DNA of 16,979 bases from JBKDZL01 sp047971145 (GCA_047971145.1 JBKDZL010000098.1:1-16979), one strand, 5' to 3'. Shown: positions 1 to 7,232, counted from the stretch's first letter. Notes: a model not told the origin generated them from the sequence alone. Made by a program: numbers and translations.

Positions 1-1
1 T

Positions 2-580
2 TGTAATGGTGATCCAATTTCCCATTTTTCATTTGTTTTAGGATTTTTGTTTAATGCGGCAGCTTCAGCTTTAGCTGGTGGTGCTCTAACTGGTGATGTC
101 TTCCATCGTATAGTGCCAAACTGGTCAGCAGCAGCTATTATGAGTAGAAATAGGAATATTACTGAGACTTTACACAATCCAGCTAAAATGTTTGTGGCTG
201 GCTCTATAATTGGAGCTATTTTAGTATCATTTTTAAATACTGCGGCTTCACTTATTCCTAGCAATTTATCTGTAATTGCTGGTGAGATTTTAGGACCTGC
301 TACTTCTTGGTTGTTAAATCCAGTAATGCCGGTTATTTTTTGGTTGGCTGCTATTGACGCTGGTAAGAAAACTGGATTATGGGGGACTGTTTTAGGTGGT
401 GTTTCTGCTTTAGTATCGGGTAATGCAGTCCCAGGTATTGTTTTGGGTATTTTAATTGGGAAGTCAGCAGAGCAAAATGGTTACAAAAATAATGTAGTAA
501 GAATTTTAATTACTATTGTTGTAATTATGTTTGTTGCGATTGCTTACTTCAGAGGGTTCTTTGGAACTTTAGGTTTATAA
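2..580 (+). CDS. DUF4311 family membrane protein (5' partial)
   Basis: The frame is open to the left edge of the window, so the gene starts outside it; the TTG at 47 is an internal Leu codon, not the start. The visible part, about 192 residues, reads NGDPISHFSFVLG near the edge and continues through several hydrophobic segments with VIPNW-like, NPxKM and MPVIFWLAA stretches. I recognise these as the DUF4311 family, usually about 260 residues, so roughly the first quarter is missing. The family has no established function. It travels with DUF4310, DUF4312, a glycine-rich SFCGS protein, an amidohydrolase, a DgaE-like lyase and a KDGP aldolase, for example in Enterococcus and Aeromonas. A role in uptake of the substrate for the downstream enzymes is inference. 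The DUF4310 gene follows after only 10 bp. Confidence 0.85.
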   Translation, partial: CNGDPISHFSFVLGFLFNAAASALAGGALTGDVFHRIVPNWSAAAIMSRNRNITETLHNPAKMFVAGSIIGAILVSFLNTAASLIPSNLSVIAGEILGPATSWLLNPVMPVIFWLAAIDAGKKTGLWGTVLGGVSALVSGNAVPGIVLGILIGKSAEQNGYKNNVVRILITIVVIMFVAIAYFRGFFGTLGL

Positions 581-590
581 GGAGGATAAT

Positions 591-1265
591 ATGTCAGAAA
601 ACACTAAAATTACAATGAATAATTCTAATGGTTTTATGAATAAATTCAATGATTTTTTATTAAAAGATTCTACTTTTATTTTGTTAATTATTGGTGCTGC
701 TTCAGCAATTTTTGCAGGTACCTTTCTTTATATTAACTTTGGAACCGGTGCCTTTAATGATTTGGCAATTGTACAAATGTTAAAAGATGGGTTAGATGGT
801 GGTGATTTTACCGCAGCAGCTGGTTTTGCAGCTGGCTTTCTAATTGCTAGAATTTTAGAAGGACCACTAGTTGGGATTTTAGATATTGGTGGTTCACTAA
901 TGACAGGTGTGGGAATTGGAATTCCAGCTTTACTTTTATCAATGGGAGTTACCTTTCCATTTGATAATTTTATCTTTGCATTATTGGTGGGTGCAGGAAT
1001 CGGTTTAATTATCGGTTGTATCATTATGGGTATTAGAAAATTTGTACCAGATGGAGTTGCAGTTGGGGGTACAGAAATTATGATGGGGGCTGGTAATGCT
1101 GCAGGTCGCTATTTAGGACCAATGATTATTATTACTTCAGCTCAATACAATCCATGGACTGGTATTGGCTCATTACTTGGTGCGGTTGTCTTCTATCTTT
1201 GGGGTAAAGAAATGACTGGTGGTGCTATTTTAGGTGCAATGATTTTAGGAGCTATTGTTTTATAA
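591..1265 (+). CDS. DUF4310 family membrane protein
   Basis: This is a 224-residue protein, close to the family's usual size. A short hydrophilic N-terminus (about residues 1-25) is followed by roughly six hydrophobic segments rich in Gly and Ala. Family-like stretches include GILDIGGSLMTGVGIG (about 95-110), the MMGAGNAAGRYLGP block (about 165-178) and the C-terminal TGGAILGAMILGA. An excellent AAGGAGG site five bases before the ATG supports the start. The family is uncharacterised; it occurs next to DUF4311 and the two probably form one membrane complex (inference). Its TAA overlaps the ATG of the next gene by one base (TAATG), suggesting translational coupling with the lyase. In related loci an amidohydrolase gene often stands between DUF4310 and the lyase; here it is absent. 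Confidence 0.87.
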   Translation: MSENTKITMNNSNGFMNKFNDFLLKDSTFILLIIGAASAIFAGTFLYINFGTGAFNDLAIVQMLKDGLDGGDFTAAAGFAAGFLIARILEGPLVGILDIGGSLMTGVGIGIPALLLSMGVTFPFDNFIFALLVGAGIGLIIGCIIMGIRKFVPDGVAVGGTEIMMGAGNAAGRYLGPMIIITSAQYNPWTGIGSLLGAVVFYLWGKEMTGGAILGAMILGAIVL

Positions 1266-2362
1266 TGTGTAATAATATTTATGAATCCATAGGATTGAAA
1301 AGAACAATTAATGCGAGTGGTCGAATGACCGCTCTTGGTGTTTCTACTATTAATGATGAGGTAGCTAGAGCTATGATTCAGGGTGGTCAAAGTTATGTAG
1401 TGATTGATGATCTCTTTGAAAAATCTGGTGAATTATTAAGTAAATTCACGGGGGCAGAGGCTAGTCTAATTACTTCTTCTGCTTCAGCTGGTATTGCGAT
1501 CAGTGTAGCTGCAGTAATTGCCAAGGATGATATGAAAGATATTAGGAATCTACCAGATTCTACAGGCTTAAAAAATGAAGTTATTATCCCTAAGGGTCAT
1601 TGTGTAGGATTTGGAGCACCAATTTCTTCGATGATTAAGTTAGGTGGTGGTAAAGTTGTAGAAGCAGGTTTAGTTAATCAAGTTGCTAAAGCTGATATTA
1701 TTAATGAAATTAATGATAACACAGCAGCTATTATTTATGTCAAAAGTCATCATACAGTACAAAAGGGTATGATCGCAATAAATGATATCATTGAAGTAGC
1801 TCACCAACATAATTTGCCATTAATTATTGATGCTGCTGCTGAGGAAGATTTACATAAGTATATTAACCTAGGTGCAGATTTAGTGATTTATAGTGGTGCT
1901 AAGGCATTTGAGGGTCCTACTTCTGGATTTATTACTGGCAAAAAAGAATTAATTCACTATGCTCATCTGCAATATCAAGGAATTGGCAGGCCAATGAAAA
2001 TTGGTAAAGAAGGAATTATGGGTATTTTAAAAGCTTTAGAAATCTATAATAATAGAAATGAAAGAGAAATAGTTAAAAAAATGCATGAAGATATTAACTA
2101 TTTAATTAGTGGTTTAAGTGATATTGATAAAATTGAAGTAAAAGAAATTCAAGATGAAGCAGGTAGAGAAATTTATCGATTGGAAATCAAATTATTAGAA
2201 GGTGATGCTTTTAATATTGATAAGCAATTAAAAAATGGTAATCCCGCTATTCACTGTCGTAGTCATAGATTAAATGAAAAAATAATAACTTTAGATGTTC
2301 GTCCACTAGTGGCTGATGATAAAGATATTATTATAAAAAGATTTAAAGAAATTTTAAAGTAA
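1265..2362 (+). CDS. dgaE: DgaE-family PLP-dependent ammonia lyase
   Basis: This 365-residue fold-type I PLP enzyme resembles Salmonella DgaE (D-glucosaminate-6-phosphate ammonia lyase), which forms 2-keto-3-deoxygluconate-6-phosphate and ammonia. The start reads GLKRTINASGRMTALG, typical of the SelA-like group. Asp189 in LPLIIDAAAEED should contact the PLP ring nitrogen, and Lys213 in YSGAKAFEGP is the expected Schiff-base lysine. The Ser-rich TSSASAGIAIS segment (about 70-80) fits phosphate binding by the cofactor. The gene overlaps DUF4310 by one base; AGGAG at 1247-1251 is rather far from the ATG, so coupling is likely. The aldolase using its product follows 11 bp later. The exact substrate is inferred from family and neighbour only, because the transporter here is not the mannose-type PTS of the Salmonella dga operon. 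Confidence 0.86.
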   Translation: MCNNIYESIGLKRTINASGRMTALGVSTINDEVARAMIQGGQSYVVIDDLFEKSGELLSKFTGAEASLITSSASAGIAISVAAVIAKDDMKDIRNLPDSTGLKNEVIIPKGHCVGFGAPISSMIKLGGGKVVEAGLVNQVAKADIINEINDNTAAIIYVKSHHTVQKGMIAINDIIEVAHQHNLPLIIDAAAEEDLHKYINLGADLVIYSGAKAFEGPTSGFITGKKELIHYAHLQYQGIGRPMKIGKEGIMGILKALEIYNNRNEREIVKKMHEDINYLISGLSDIDKIEVKEIQDEAGREIYRLEIKLLEGDAFNIDKQLKNGNPAIHCRSHRLNEKIITLDVRPLVADDKDIIIKRFKEILK

Positions 2363-2373
2363 AGGAGAATTAG

Positions 2374-3111
2374 ATGAAAAAGACACCAAAGTATTATAAG
2401 GATAGAGTGTGTTTAAATGTTTTGACACAATCAAAAGAAAATGCGCAAGATTTAATTAATGCCACTGAGGGTCATATATTGTTAGGGCTCCTTTCTAAAG
2501 ACTATGATAATATTGAAGATGCCCTAACTGATATTTCTGAGTATCAAAAATTAACAAATAATGCTATTTCAATCGGACTAGGTGGTGGAGATGCTAGACA
2601 ATGGCAAGTAGTTAGTGAGATATCTGAAGTCTTACAGCCCCAGCATGTCAACCAAATATTTTCTGCAACCGGTTATACCAGAGCTAAACTACAGCAAGAT
2701 GAGACAGTAGTAAACAGTTTAGTATCACCATGTGGTAAAGTTGGTTATGTTAATATTGCAACCGGACATTTAAGTTCAAAATATCCGCAAGCAATAGTGC
2801 CAATTGAAACAGCGATAGAATTAATGAAAGAAATGGGAGCTAGTTCTATTAAATATTTTCCAATGAAAGGTTTAAGTTGTAAAGAGGAATATCAGGCTGT
2901 ATGTAAAGCAGCGGCCAAAAGTAATTTTATGGTTGAGCCAACCGGTGGTATTGATCTTGATAACTTTGAGGAAATAGTTAAAATTGCCCTTGATGCAAAA
3001 GTGCCAAAAGTTATCCCTCATGTTTATTCCTCAATAATTGATAAAGAATCAAAACTTACGAGTATAACTGATGTTGAAATACTGTATCAAATAATTAAAA
3101 AATTAGTATAA
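2374..3111 (+). CDS. dgaF: KDGP aldolase family protein (DgaF type)
   Basis: This 245-residue class I aldolase matches the DgaF/EF_0839-type family, which splits 2-keto-3-deoxy-6-phosphogluconate into pyruvate and glyceraldehyde-3-phosphate. Lys160 in SSIKYFPMKG is at the position of the Schiff-base lysine of KDPG aldolases. Other family-like parts are the SIGLGGGDARQW segment (about 66-77), SATGYTRA (97-104) and the phosphate-binding EPTGGIDLDNF near the end of the barrel. An AAAGGAG site lies eight bases before the ATG. It is the last gene of the operon, directly downstream of dgaE and followed by an intrinsic terminator. It acts in the cytoplasm and would connect the amino-sugar acid pathway to glycolysis. 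Confidence 0.87.
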   Translation: MKKTPKYYKDRVCLNVLTQSKENAQDLINATEGHILLGLLSKDYDNIEDALTDISEYQKLTNNAISIGLGGGDARQWQVVSEISEVLQPQHVNQIFSATGYTRAKLQQDETVVNSLVSPCGKVGYVNIATGHLSSKYPQAIVPIETAIELMKEMGASSIKYFPMKGLSCKEEYQAVCKAAAKSNFMVEPTGGIDLDNFEEIVKIALDAKVPKVIPHVYSSIIDKESKLTSITDVEILYQIIKKLV

Positions 3112-3116
3112 ATATT

Positions 3117-3153
3117 ACTCATGTCAAAATAGTGGCATGAGTTTTTATTTTTT
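3117..3153 (+). terminator. Intrinsic terminator of the DUF4311-dgaF operon
   Basis: A 10-bp stem, ACTCATGTCA pairing with TGGCATGAGT through one G-U pair, encloses the loop AAATAG and is followed by a T-rich tract. It begins six bases after the aldolase stop codon, as expected for an operon end. Confidence 0.9.
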
Positions 3154-3236
3154 GCTATTTTCATATTTACTAAAATGAGCATAAAAAATTGAAAAGTCTC
3201 ATAGTTTTATGATATTTTTTTTGCTTCTTTTGAATT

Positions 3237-3242
3237 TATAAT
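3237..3242 (+). promoter_or_regulatory. Possible -10 box of the GH1 gene
   Basis: A perfect TATAAT lies 20 bases before the GH1 start codon, which is close and would give a short leader containing the AAGGGGGG ribosome binding site. No good -35 box is visible at 16-18 bp; the sequence there is a T run. A near-palindrome, CATAGTTTTATG, at about 3200-3211 could be an operator but is weak. Confidence 0.35.
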
Positions 3243-3262
3243 ATTAATAGAAAGGGGGGAAA

Positions 3263-4627
3263 ATGAAGAGATTTCCAAAAAAATTCTTATGGGGAGCTGC
3301 AACAAGTGCTTTTCAAGCAGAAGGGGCATTTGATGTTGATGGTAAGGGTTTAGCAATTACTGATGTCAGATCATTTGCAAAAAATGAACAACAAGCTGAT
3401 ACTAAAATTGCTTCAGATCATTATCATCATTGGAAAGAAGATGTCAAATTAATGGTTGAGTTGGGATTGAAGAGCTATCGTTTTTCTATTAGTTGGGCAA
3501 GGATACTTCCTAATGGCGATGAAAAATCTCCTAATGAAAATGGTGTGAAATTTTATAATGATTTGATTGATGAATTAATAAAAAATGACATTGAGCCGAT
3601 GATAACTATGTATCACTTTGATCAACCAATGCAATTGATTGAGAAATATGGTGGATGGGTAAATGATCAATCTACTATTGATTTTGTGCACTATGGAAAA
3701 TTATTAATTGATTTATTTTCGGATCGAGTTAAATACTGGTTTACTATTAATGAGCAAAGTGTTCTAGTATTAGACTATCAAATGATTGGAATAGAAGATA
3801 ATGATCAGGCATTACAAAATGCTTATCAAGCTAATTTAAATATGTGGTTGGCTCAAGCGGAGGTAATCAAATATGCTAAAGCTAAGTCTTCAGACATTCT
3901 TATTGGCCCAGCAATTTCTTATATTACAACTTTACCATATTCAATGAGTGCTTTAGACATGTTGGCTGCGAAGGAGCTAGAAGATTTTTATTCATTTTCG
4001 GCAATGGATGTCGCAATTAAAGGGGTGATACCTCAATATTTCTTAAAAGAATTAAAAAAAATTGGACTAGATTATAACTTAACAGATAGACAAATAAATC
4101 TTTTGAAAGATGGAAAAGCTAATTTCTTGGGAGTTAATTGGTATTGTTCAACTATAGTTGCGGCTAAAGATAATTATTATGACGATGAAATAATTTTTAA
4201 GAGAATAGAGCGAAAAATTAATGATAAGTTATTATATACAGAGTGGGGTTGGAATTGTGATCCTATCGCTTTAAGATATGGACTTAGAGAATTAATGCAT
4301 CGCTATGGTGATATTCCAATTGCCATAACAGAGTGTGGTTGGTCCAGTAAAGATGAGTTATTAGCTGATAGAATTCATGATAAGGATCGCATTGATTACT
4401 TATGTGCGCATATTGAACAAATGCAAAATTCAATAACTGATGGTGTTAATCTGATTGCGTTTCATCCTTGGTCCTTCATTGATATTTTAAGTGCTGGTCA
4501 AGGTTTTGAAAAAAGATATGGCTTGGTTTATGTGGATCGCTCAGAATTTGATATAAAGTCATTAAAGCGCTATAAAAAAGATAGCTATTATTATTATCAA
4601 AAAGTCATTGCAGATAATGCTATTTAG
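3263..4627 (+). CDS. GH1 family 6-phospho-beta-glucosidase/galactosidase
   Basis: This 454-residue cytoplasmic TIM-barrel enzyme hydrolyses phosphorylated beta-glycosides imported by the PTS. The N-terminus FLWGAATSAFQAEGA is the GH1 signature. The acid/base is Glu164 in TINEQ and the nucleophile Glu357 in ITECGW. Ser410, Lys417 and Tyr419 (S-x6-K-x-Y within SAGQGFEKRY) match the phosphate-binding triad that separates 6-phospho-glycosidases from ordinary beta-glucosidases. Both catalytic motifs deviate from the common NEP and TENG forms, but the carboxylates are intact. An AAAGGGGGG site precedes the ATG. The gene follows a terminator, so it needs its own promoter, and its stop codon overlaps the end of the convergent RpiR gene. 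A PTS EIIC lies just beyond. Whether the sugar is gluco or galacto cannot be told from sequence alone. Confidence 0.9.
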   Translation: MKRFPKKFLWGAATSAFQAEGAFDVDGKGLAITDVRSFAKNEQQADTKIASDHYHHWKEDVKLMVELGLKSYRFSISWARILPNGDEKSPNENGVKFYNDLIDELIKNDIEPMITMYHFDQPMQLIEKYGGWVNDQSTIDFVHYGKLLIDLFSDRVKYWFTINEQSVLVLDYQMIGIEDNDQALQNAYQANLNMWLAQAEVIKYAKAKSSDILIGPAISYITTLPYSMSALDMLAAKELEDFYSFSAMDVAIKGVIPQYFLKELKKIGLDYNLTDRQINLLKDGKANFLGVNWYCSTIVAAKDNYYDDEIIFKRIERKINDKLLYTEWGWNCDPIALRYGLRELMHRYGDIPIAITECGWSSKDELLADRIHDKDRIDYLCAHIEQMQNSITDGVNLIAFHPWSFIDILSAGQGFEKRYGLVYVDRSEFDIKSLKRYKKDSYYYYQKVIADNAI

Positions 4628-5414
4628 TATAATTGTTTAGTAAGTAACGGACATAGAAATCACTAAATAATCTGAAAGGATAATTTCCTGCTTTTAGATT
4701 TCTAATACTACTTAAATAAATAGTTTTCTCAAAAGCAAACACATCCATAGATTGAAAGTTTTGGGTGATGCAAATTATTGGAATTTTCTTTTTAATCATT
4801 TGTAGATATTGTTGTCGGTAATGATTGAAAAAATTTCCATAATTAGATATAACAATAATTAATGATTTATTGTTAAAAGTTTGAATAATATCGTTTAATT
4901 TATCATAACTATCTGCACAATGAATCACTTTATTGAAAAAAATATAACCTAGTTGAATATCTTTTGCGATTAAATTGGCATCACCATAGCCTAAGATGGC
5001 TATATTATCAGAATTGAAGATTCTTTTATTTAAATACTTGACATCATCAATTTTGATATTGCGTGCAGAATCTTTAATAGCTTCGCAAATCTCATCAGCA
5101 TATTGTAATAAAAACTCTTGTGGGTCAATGATAATTTTATCTAATTGAAATTGGTCCATACGTAAAAATGAACTACGATTAGCATTGAGTAAAGTTTTAA
5201 AAAAGTTTTTAAAATCAGAATAATTATCTAAATTCAAATGTTTGATGTATCTAGTAATAGTAGCCGGAGAAACATTTGTTGCCACAGCAAAATCAGTAAT
5301 ATTTGTGGTTGGGATGATTTTCACATTTTCTATTATAAATTTAGAAATAATGTAATTGGTTGATTCGTGTGATTCAGTATTAATGAAATGTAGTATCGAA
5401 TTTATTGGATCCAT
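4620..5414 (-). CDS. RpiR (MurR)-family transcriptional regulator
   Basis: This protein of 264 residues has an N-terminal RpiR-type helix-turn-helix (about residues 1-75), with the recognition region VSPATITRYIKHLNLDNYSDFK-like around 45-70. A C-terminal SIS sugar-phosphate-binding domain (about 115-250) contains ILGYGDANLIAKD and LIIVISNYGN. An ATG four codons upstream, at 5426, is also in frame, but GGAGG sits five bases before the ATG at 5414 and overlaps the upstream candidate, so 5414 is the better start. It probably senses a phosphorylated sugar and controls the flanking GH1 and EIIC genes (inference from context). It is divergent from EIIC and convergent with GH1, overlapping the latter by 8 bp. 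The SIS motif is GYGDAN rather than the more usual GxGxS, so ligand binding may differ. Confidence 0.88.
   Translation of the reverse strand: MDPINSILHFINTESHESTNYIISKFIIENVKIIPTTNITDFAVATNVSPATITRYIKHLNLDNYSDFKNFFKTLLNANRSSFLRMDQFQLDKIIIDPQEFLLQYADEICEAIKDSARNIKIDDVKYLNKRIFNSDNIAILGYGDANLIAKDIQLGYIFFNKVIHCADSYDKLNDIIQTFNNKSLIIVISNYGNFFNHYRQQYLQMIKKKIPIICITQNFQSMDVFAFEKTIYLSSIRNLKAGNYPFRLFSDFYVRYLLNNYTK
5356..5383 (+). promoter_or_regulatory. Weak candidate EIIC promoter inside the RpiR gene
   Basis: TTGGTT (5356-5361) and TATTAA (5378-5383) are spaced 16 bp and lie upstream of EIIC, within the N-terminal codons of the RpiR gene. Only about 25 bp separates the two start codons, so an EIIC promoter must overlap RpiR coding sequence, but this particular match is modest. 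Confidence 0.3.
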
Positions 5415-5424
5415 TGTTTCCTCC
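5415..5424 (-). promoter_or_regulatory. Ribosome binding site deciding the RpiR start
   Basis: On the minus strand GGAGG (5420-5424) is followed by AAACA and then ATG at 5414. The same stretch lies inside the first codons of the longer reading from 5426, which has no comparable site. This argues for initiation at 5414. Confidence 0.65.
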
Positions 5425-5439
5425 ATAGAAAGGTAAAAT

Positions 5440-6732
5440 ATGAGTTCATTATATAATAAATTTAAAAATTTTGTAAATGATAAGTTTGTACCACTAGCTA
5501 GTAAACTTAGCTCTAGTACAGTATTACAAGCAGTTTCTTATGGTTTAATGTATACATTGCCATTAACGCTGACAGCATCTTTATTTTCGCTATTAGCTAA
5601 TTTCCCTATTCAATTTGTGGCGGATGCCATAAATAATGCTGGCTTGGTTTTGCACTTTGATGCATTAATGGGAGGAACATTAAATATAATTTCTATTTTT
5701 ATTGCTTTTTCTATTCCTTATAATTATGTAAAATTAAAGAAGGAGCAAAAAGCCCAACCACTTATGGCAGGTTTTTTGTCTTTGGCAGCTTTTGTTATTT
5801 TAATGCCACAAACAATTGGTGATGTAGCTGGGTTATCCTTTGATTATTTAGGTAGTTCTGGAATGTTTGCCGCAATTTTGTTAGGTATTCTCATTCCGAT
5901 GTTATATTGTAAGCTAATGCTTAGTGATAAGTTGGTACTTAAAATGCCAAAAGGTATACCTCCTATGGTTACCCAGTCATTTGAGCCATTGCTAGTAGCT
6001 TTTATTATTTTGGTTAGCATTGTAATTCTTAGAATAATATTTGCCCTAACACCGATTGGATCATTATTTAATTTGGTTAATATCTTAATTGCTCAGCCGC
6101 TTCTTTCTTTAGGTAGCTCGCCATTAACGATGGTGATAATTGCTTTAGTTGCTAATTCGTTATTTTTCTTTGGTATTCATCCTAATGTTGTTAACACTGC
6201 AATTGTACCACTATTATATACAATGGTATTAACTAGTATTGAACAGTTTCAAAGTGGTGTAGATTTAACATATAAAACTAGCTTGATTACAAATAGTTTT
6301 ACTAATAATGATGCCGTTGGATCAACTTTAAGTTTGTTGGTTGCTATTTTAATCTTTGGTAAAAGTAAAAGATATCGCTCATTAGCTAAAATGGCAGCTG
6401 TGCCTAATGTCTTTAATATTAATGAGCCAGTAATATTTGGCTTACCAATAGTTTTTAACCCAATAATGTTCGTGCCTTTTATTTTGTCCACTCTTATTAC
6501 TAGTTTTATTGGTTATATGGGGGCAATAAGTGGCTTTATAGTTACTTATAATCCGGTCATTGCCTTAGGATTGCCGTGGACTACCCCGAAATTTATTGCG
6601 AGTTTTCTTTCGATGGGTTGGCAAGGATTAGTTTTACGAATTTTAGCTTTTATTGTGATGATCTTTGTTTATATGCCTTTTATTAAGTACTTAGATAAAA
6701 AAGAATTTATTGAAGAACAAGCAAAGAAGTAA
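5440..6732 (+). CDS. PTS lactose/cellobiose-family EIIC permease
   Basis: This 430-residue polytopic inner-membrane protein, with about ten hydrophobic segments, transports a disaccharide or beta-glucoside during its phosphorylation. The N-terminus (about 1-50) has the family pattern of an amphipathic helix followed by YGLMYTLPLTLTASLF. His247 in FFGIHPNVVNT and Glu329 in NINEPVIFGLP correspond to the sugar-binding His and Glu of the ChbC/LacE group, and PWTTPKFIASFL follows at about 379-390. The start is backed by AAAGG six bases before the ATG. It encodes only the C domain: no EIIA or EIIB domain is fused or adjacent, so partners must come from elsewhere in the genome. Neighbours are the divergent RpiR regulator and a 6-phospho-beta-glycosidase, which suggests uptake of cellobiose- or lactose-like sugars. 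A terminator follows directly. Confidence 0.9.
   Translation: MSSLYNKFKNFVNDKFVPLASKLSSSTVLQAVSYGLMYTLPLTLTASLFSLLANFPIQFVADAINNAGLVLHFDALMGGTLNIISIFIAFSIPYNYVKLKKEQKAQPLMAGFLSLAAFVILMPQTIGDVAGLSFDYLGSSGMFAAILLGILIPMLYCKLMLSDKLVLKMPKGIPPMVTQSFEPLLVAFIILVSIVILRIIFALTPIGSLFNLVNILIAQPLLSLGSSPLTMVIIALVANSLFFFGIHPNVVNTAIVPLLYTMVLTSIEQFQSGVDLTYKTSLITNSFTNNDAVGSTLSLLVAILIFGKSKRYRSLAKMAAVPNVFNINEPVIFGLPIVFNPIMFVPFILSTLITSFIGYMGAISGFIVTYNPVIALGLPWTTPKFIASFLSMGWQGLVLRILAFIVMIFVYMPFIKYLDKKEFIEEQAKK
5448..5477 (-). promoter_or_regulatory. Candidate RpiR promoter inside the EIIC coding sequence
   Basis: On the minus strand TTTACA (5472-5477, five of six bases of the -35 consensus) is separated by 18 bp from a perfect TATAAT (5448-5453). 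Transcription would begin near 5441, giving a leader of about 27 bases that carries the GGAGG site before ATG 5414. The promoter lies within codons 3-13 of the divergent EIIC gene. Confidence 0.6.
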
Positions 6733-6754
6733 AAAACAATCATAATTATAAACT

Positions 6755-6791
6755 AAAACCTCTTAATGGCATAATGCAATAAGAGGTTTTT
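6755..6791 (+). terminator. Intrinsic terminator after EIIC
   Basis: A perfect 11-bp stem, AAAACCTCTTA pairing with TAAGAGGTTTT, encloses a 14-base loop that itself contains GCAT-A-ATGC. The 3' arm runs into TTTTT. It lies 22 bases after the EIIC stop codon. Confidence 0.9.
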
Positions 6792-7232
6792 ATTTGAAGC
6801 TACTATTTATTAGCACTAAGTTTATTTATTAATATTTTTTAAAAAATAAACAATTATTGCTAACTATAAACAATACTTTTGTTAAGATTAATTCAGACAG
6901 ACTTAAAGGGGTAAAAATTAGTAAAACAAAGAAAATAATTTTAGGGATTTTGACAACTATTATAGTATTTCTGCCAATAAAATTATTAATAATTATTTAG
7001 CTTATTTCAATGAGTATTTTAAAAATTTAATAATATTTTTAGTAATTACTTATAGATAATACTTCAGAAAGATGGTATATTCGGTATTCTTAAAAGCATA
7101 AGCTTTCAGCAATATAATTAGAACTTATGTTTGTTTTATCAATAAACAGTAGTATATCAGACCAGCTATAATGAAATAAATATCCAGATAAGTAATTATT
7201 ATTATAATAGCTATACAAGAGAAATAAAAGGC
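6792..7232 (+). other. Gene-poor AT-rich leader upstream of the glycogen operon
   Basis: Together with the promoter area up to 7309 this is the only long gap in the window. I see no convincing gene, tRNA or riboswitch in it. It holds scattered TATAAT-like boxes (for example 7167-7172, with no good -35), a short SD-preceded hydrophobic frame starting with ATT at 6917, and small inverted repeats: AACAA/TTGTT at 6869-6883 and TGTTT/AAACA at 7132-7148. These repeats are weak in DNA this rich in A and T. Confidence 0.6.
6905..7000 (+). other. Possible gene remnant: SD-preceded hydrophobic frame with ATT start
   Basis: AAAGGGG (6905-6911) lies five bases before ATT at 6917, and from there 27 codons are open up to TAG at 6998-7000. 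The peptide would begin I-S-K-T-K-K and continue as a hydrophobic stretch ending LPIKLLIII, which looks like a signal peptide or single membrane helix. If ATT was once ATG this is the 5' end of a decayed gene. Alternatively it is an AUU-initiated small peptide, or chance in AT-rich DNA. Downstream another frame stays open to about 7060 (NEYFKNLIIFLVITYR), which may reflect a frameshifted continuation. The evidence is thin. Confidence 0.2.

Noticed and set aside
47..49. TTG at 47 as the start of the first gene
   Set aside because: The frame is open to the window edge and the residues before it (NGDPISHFSFVLG) match the family, so this Leu codon is internal.
728..1024. Antisense open frame within DUF4310, and similar antisense frames at 1193-1390, 6249-6491, 14818-15000 and 15767-16000
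   Set aside because: Composition mirrors the sense genes, there is no RBS support or recognisable protein, and the sense genes are well supported.
5361..5376. TGATTCGTGTGATTCA as a catabolite-repression (cre) site
   Set aside because: It fits the cre consensus poorly and lies within the RpiR coding sequence; no better cre match was seen in the window.
5415..5426. Longer RpiR start at 5426
   Set aside because: The four extra codons contain the GGAGG that serves the ATG at 5414, and no RBS precedes 5426.
7086..7130. AAAGC-ATAA-GCTTT hairpin as a terminator or RNA element in the glgP leader
   Set aside because: The stem is five base pairs, no T run follows, and no known riboswitch features are seen.
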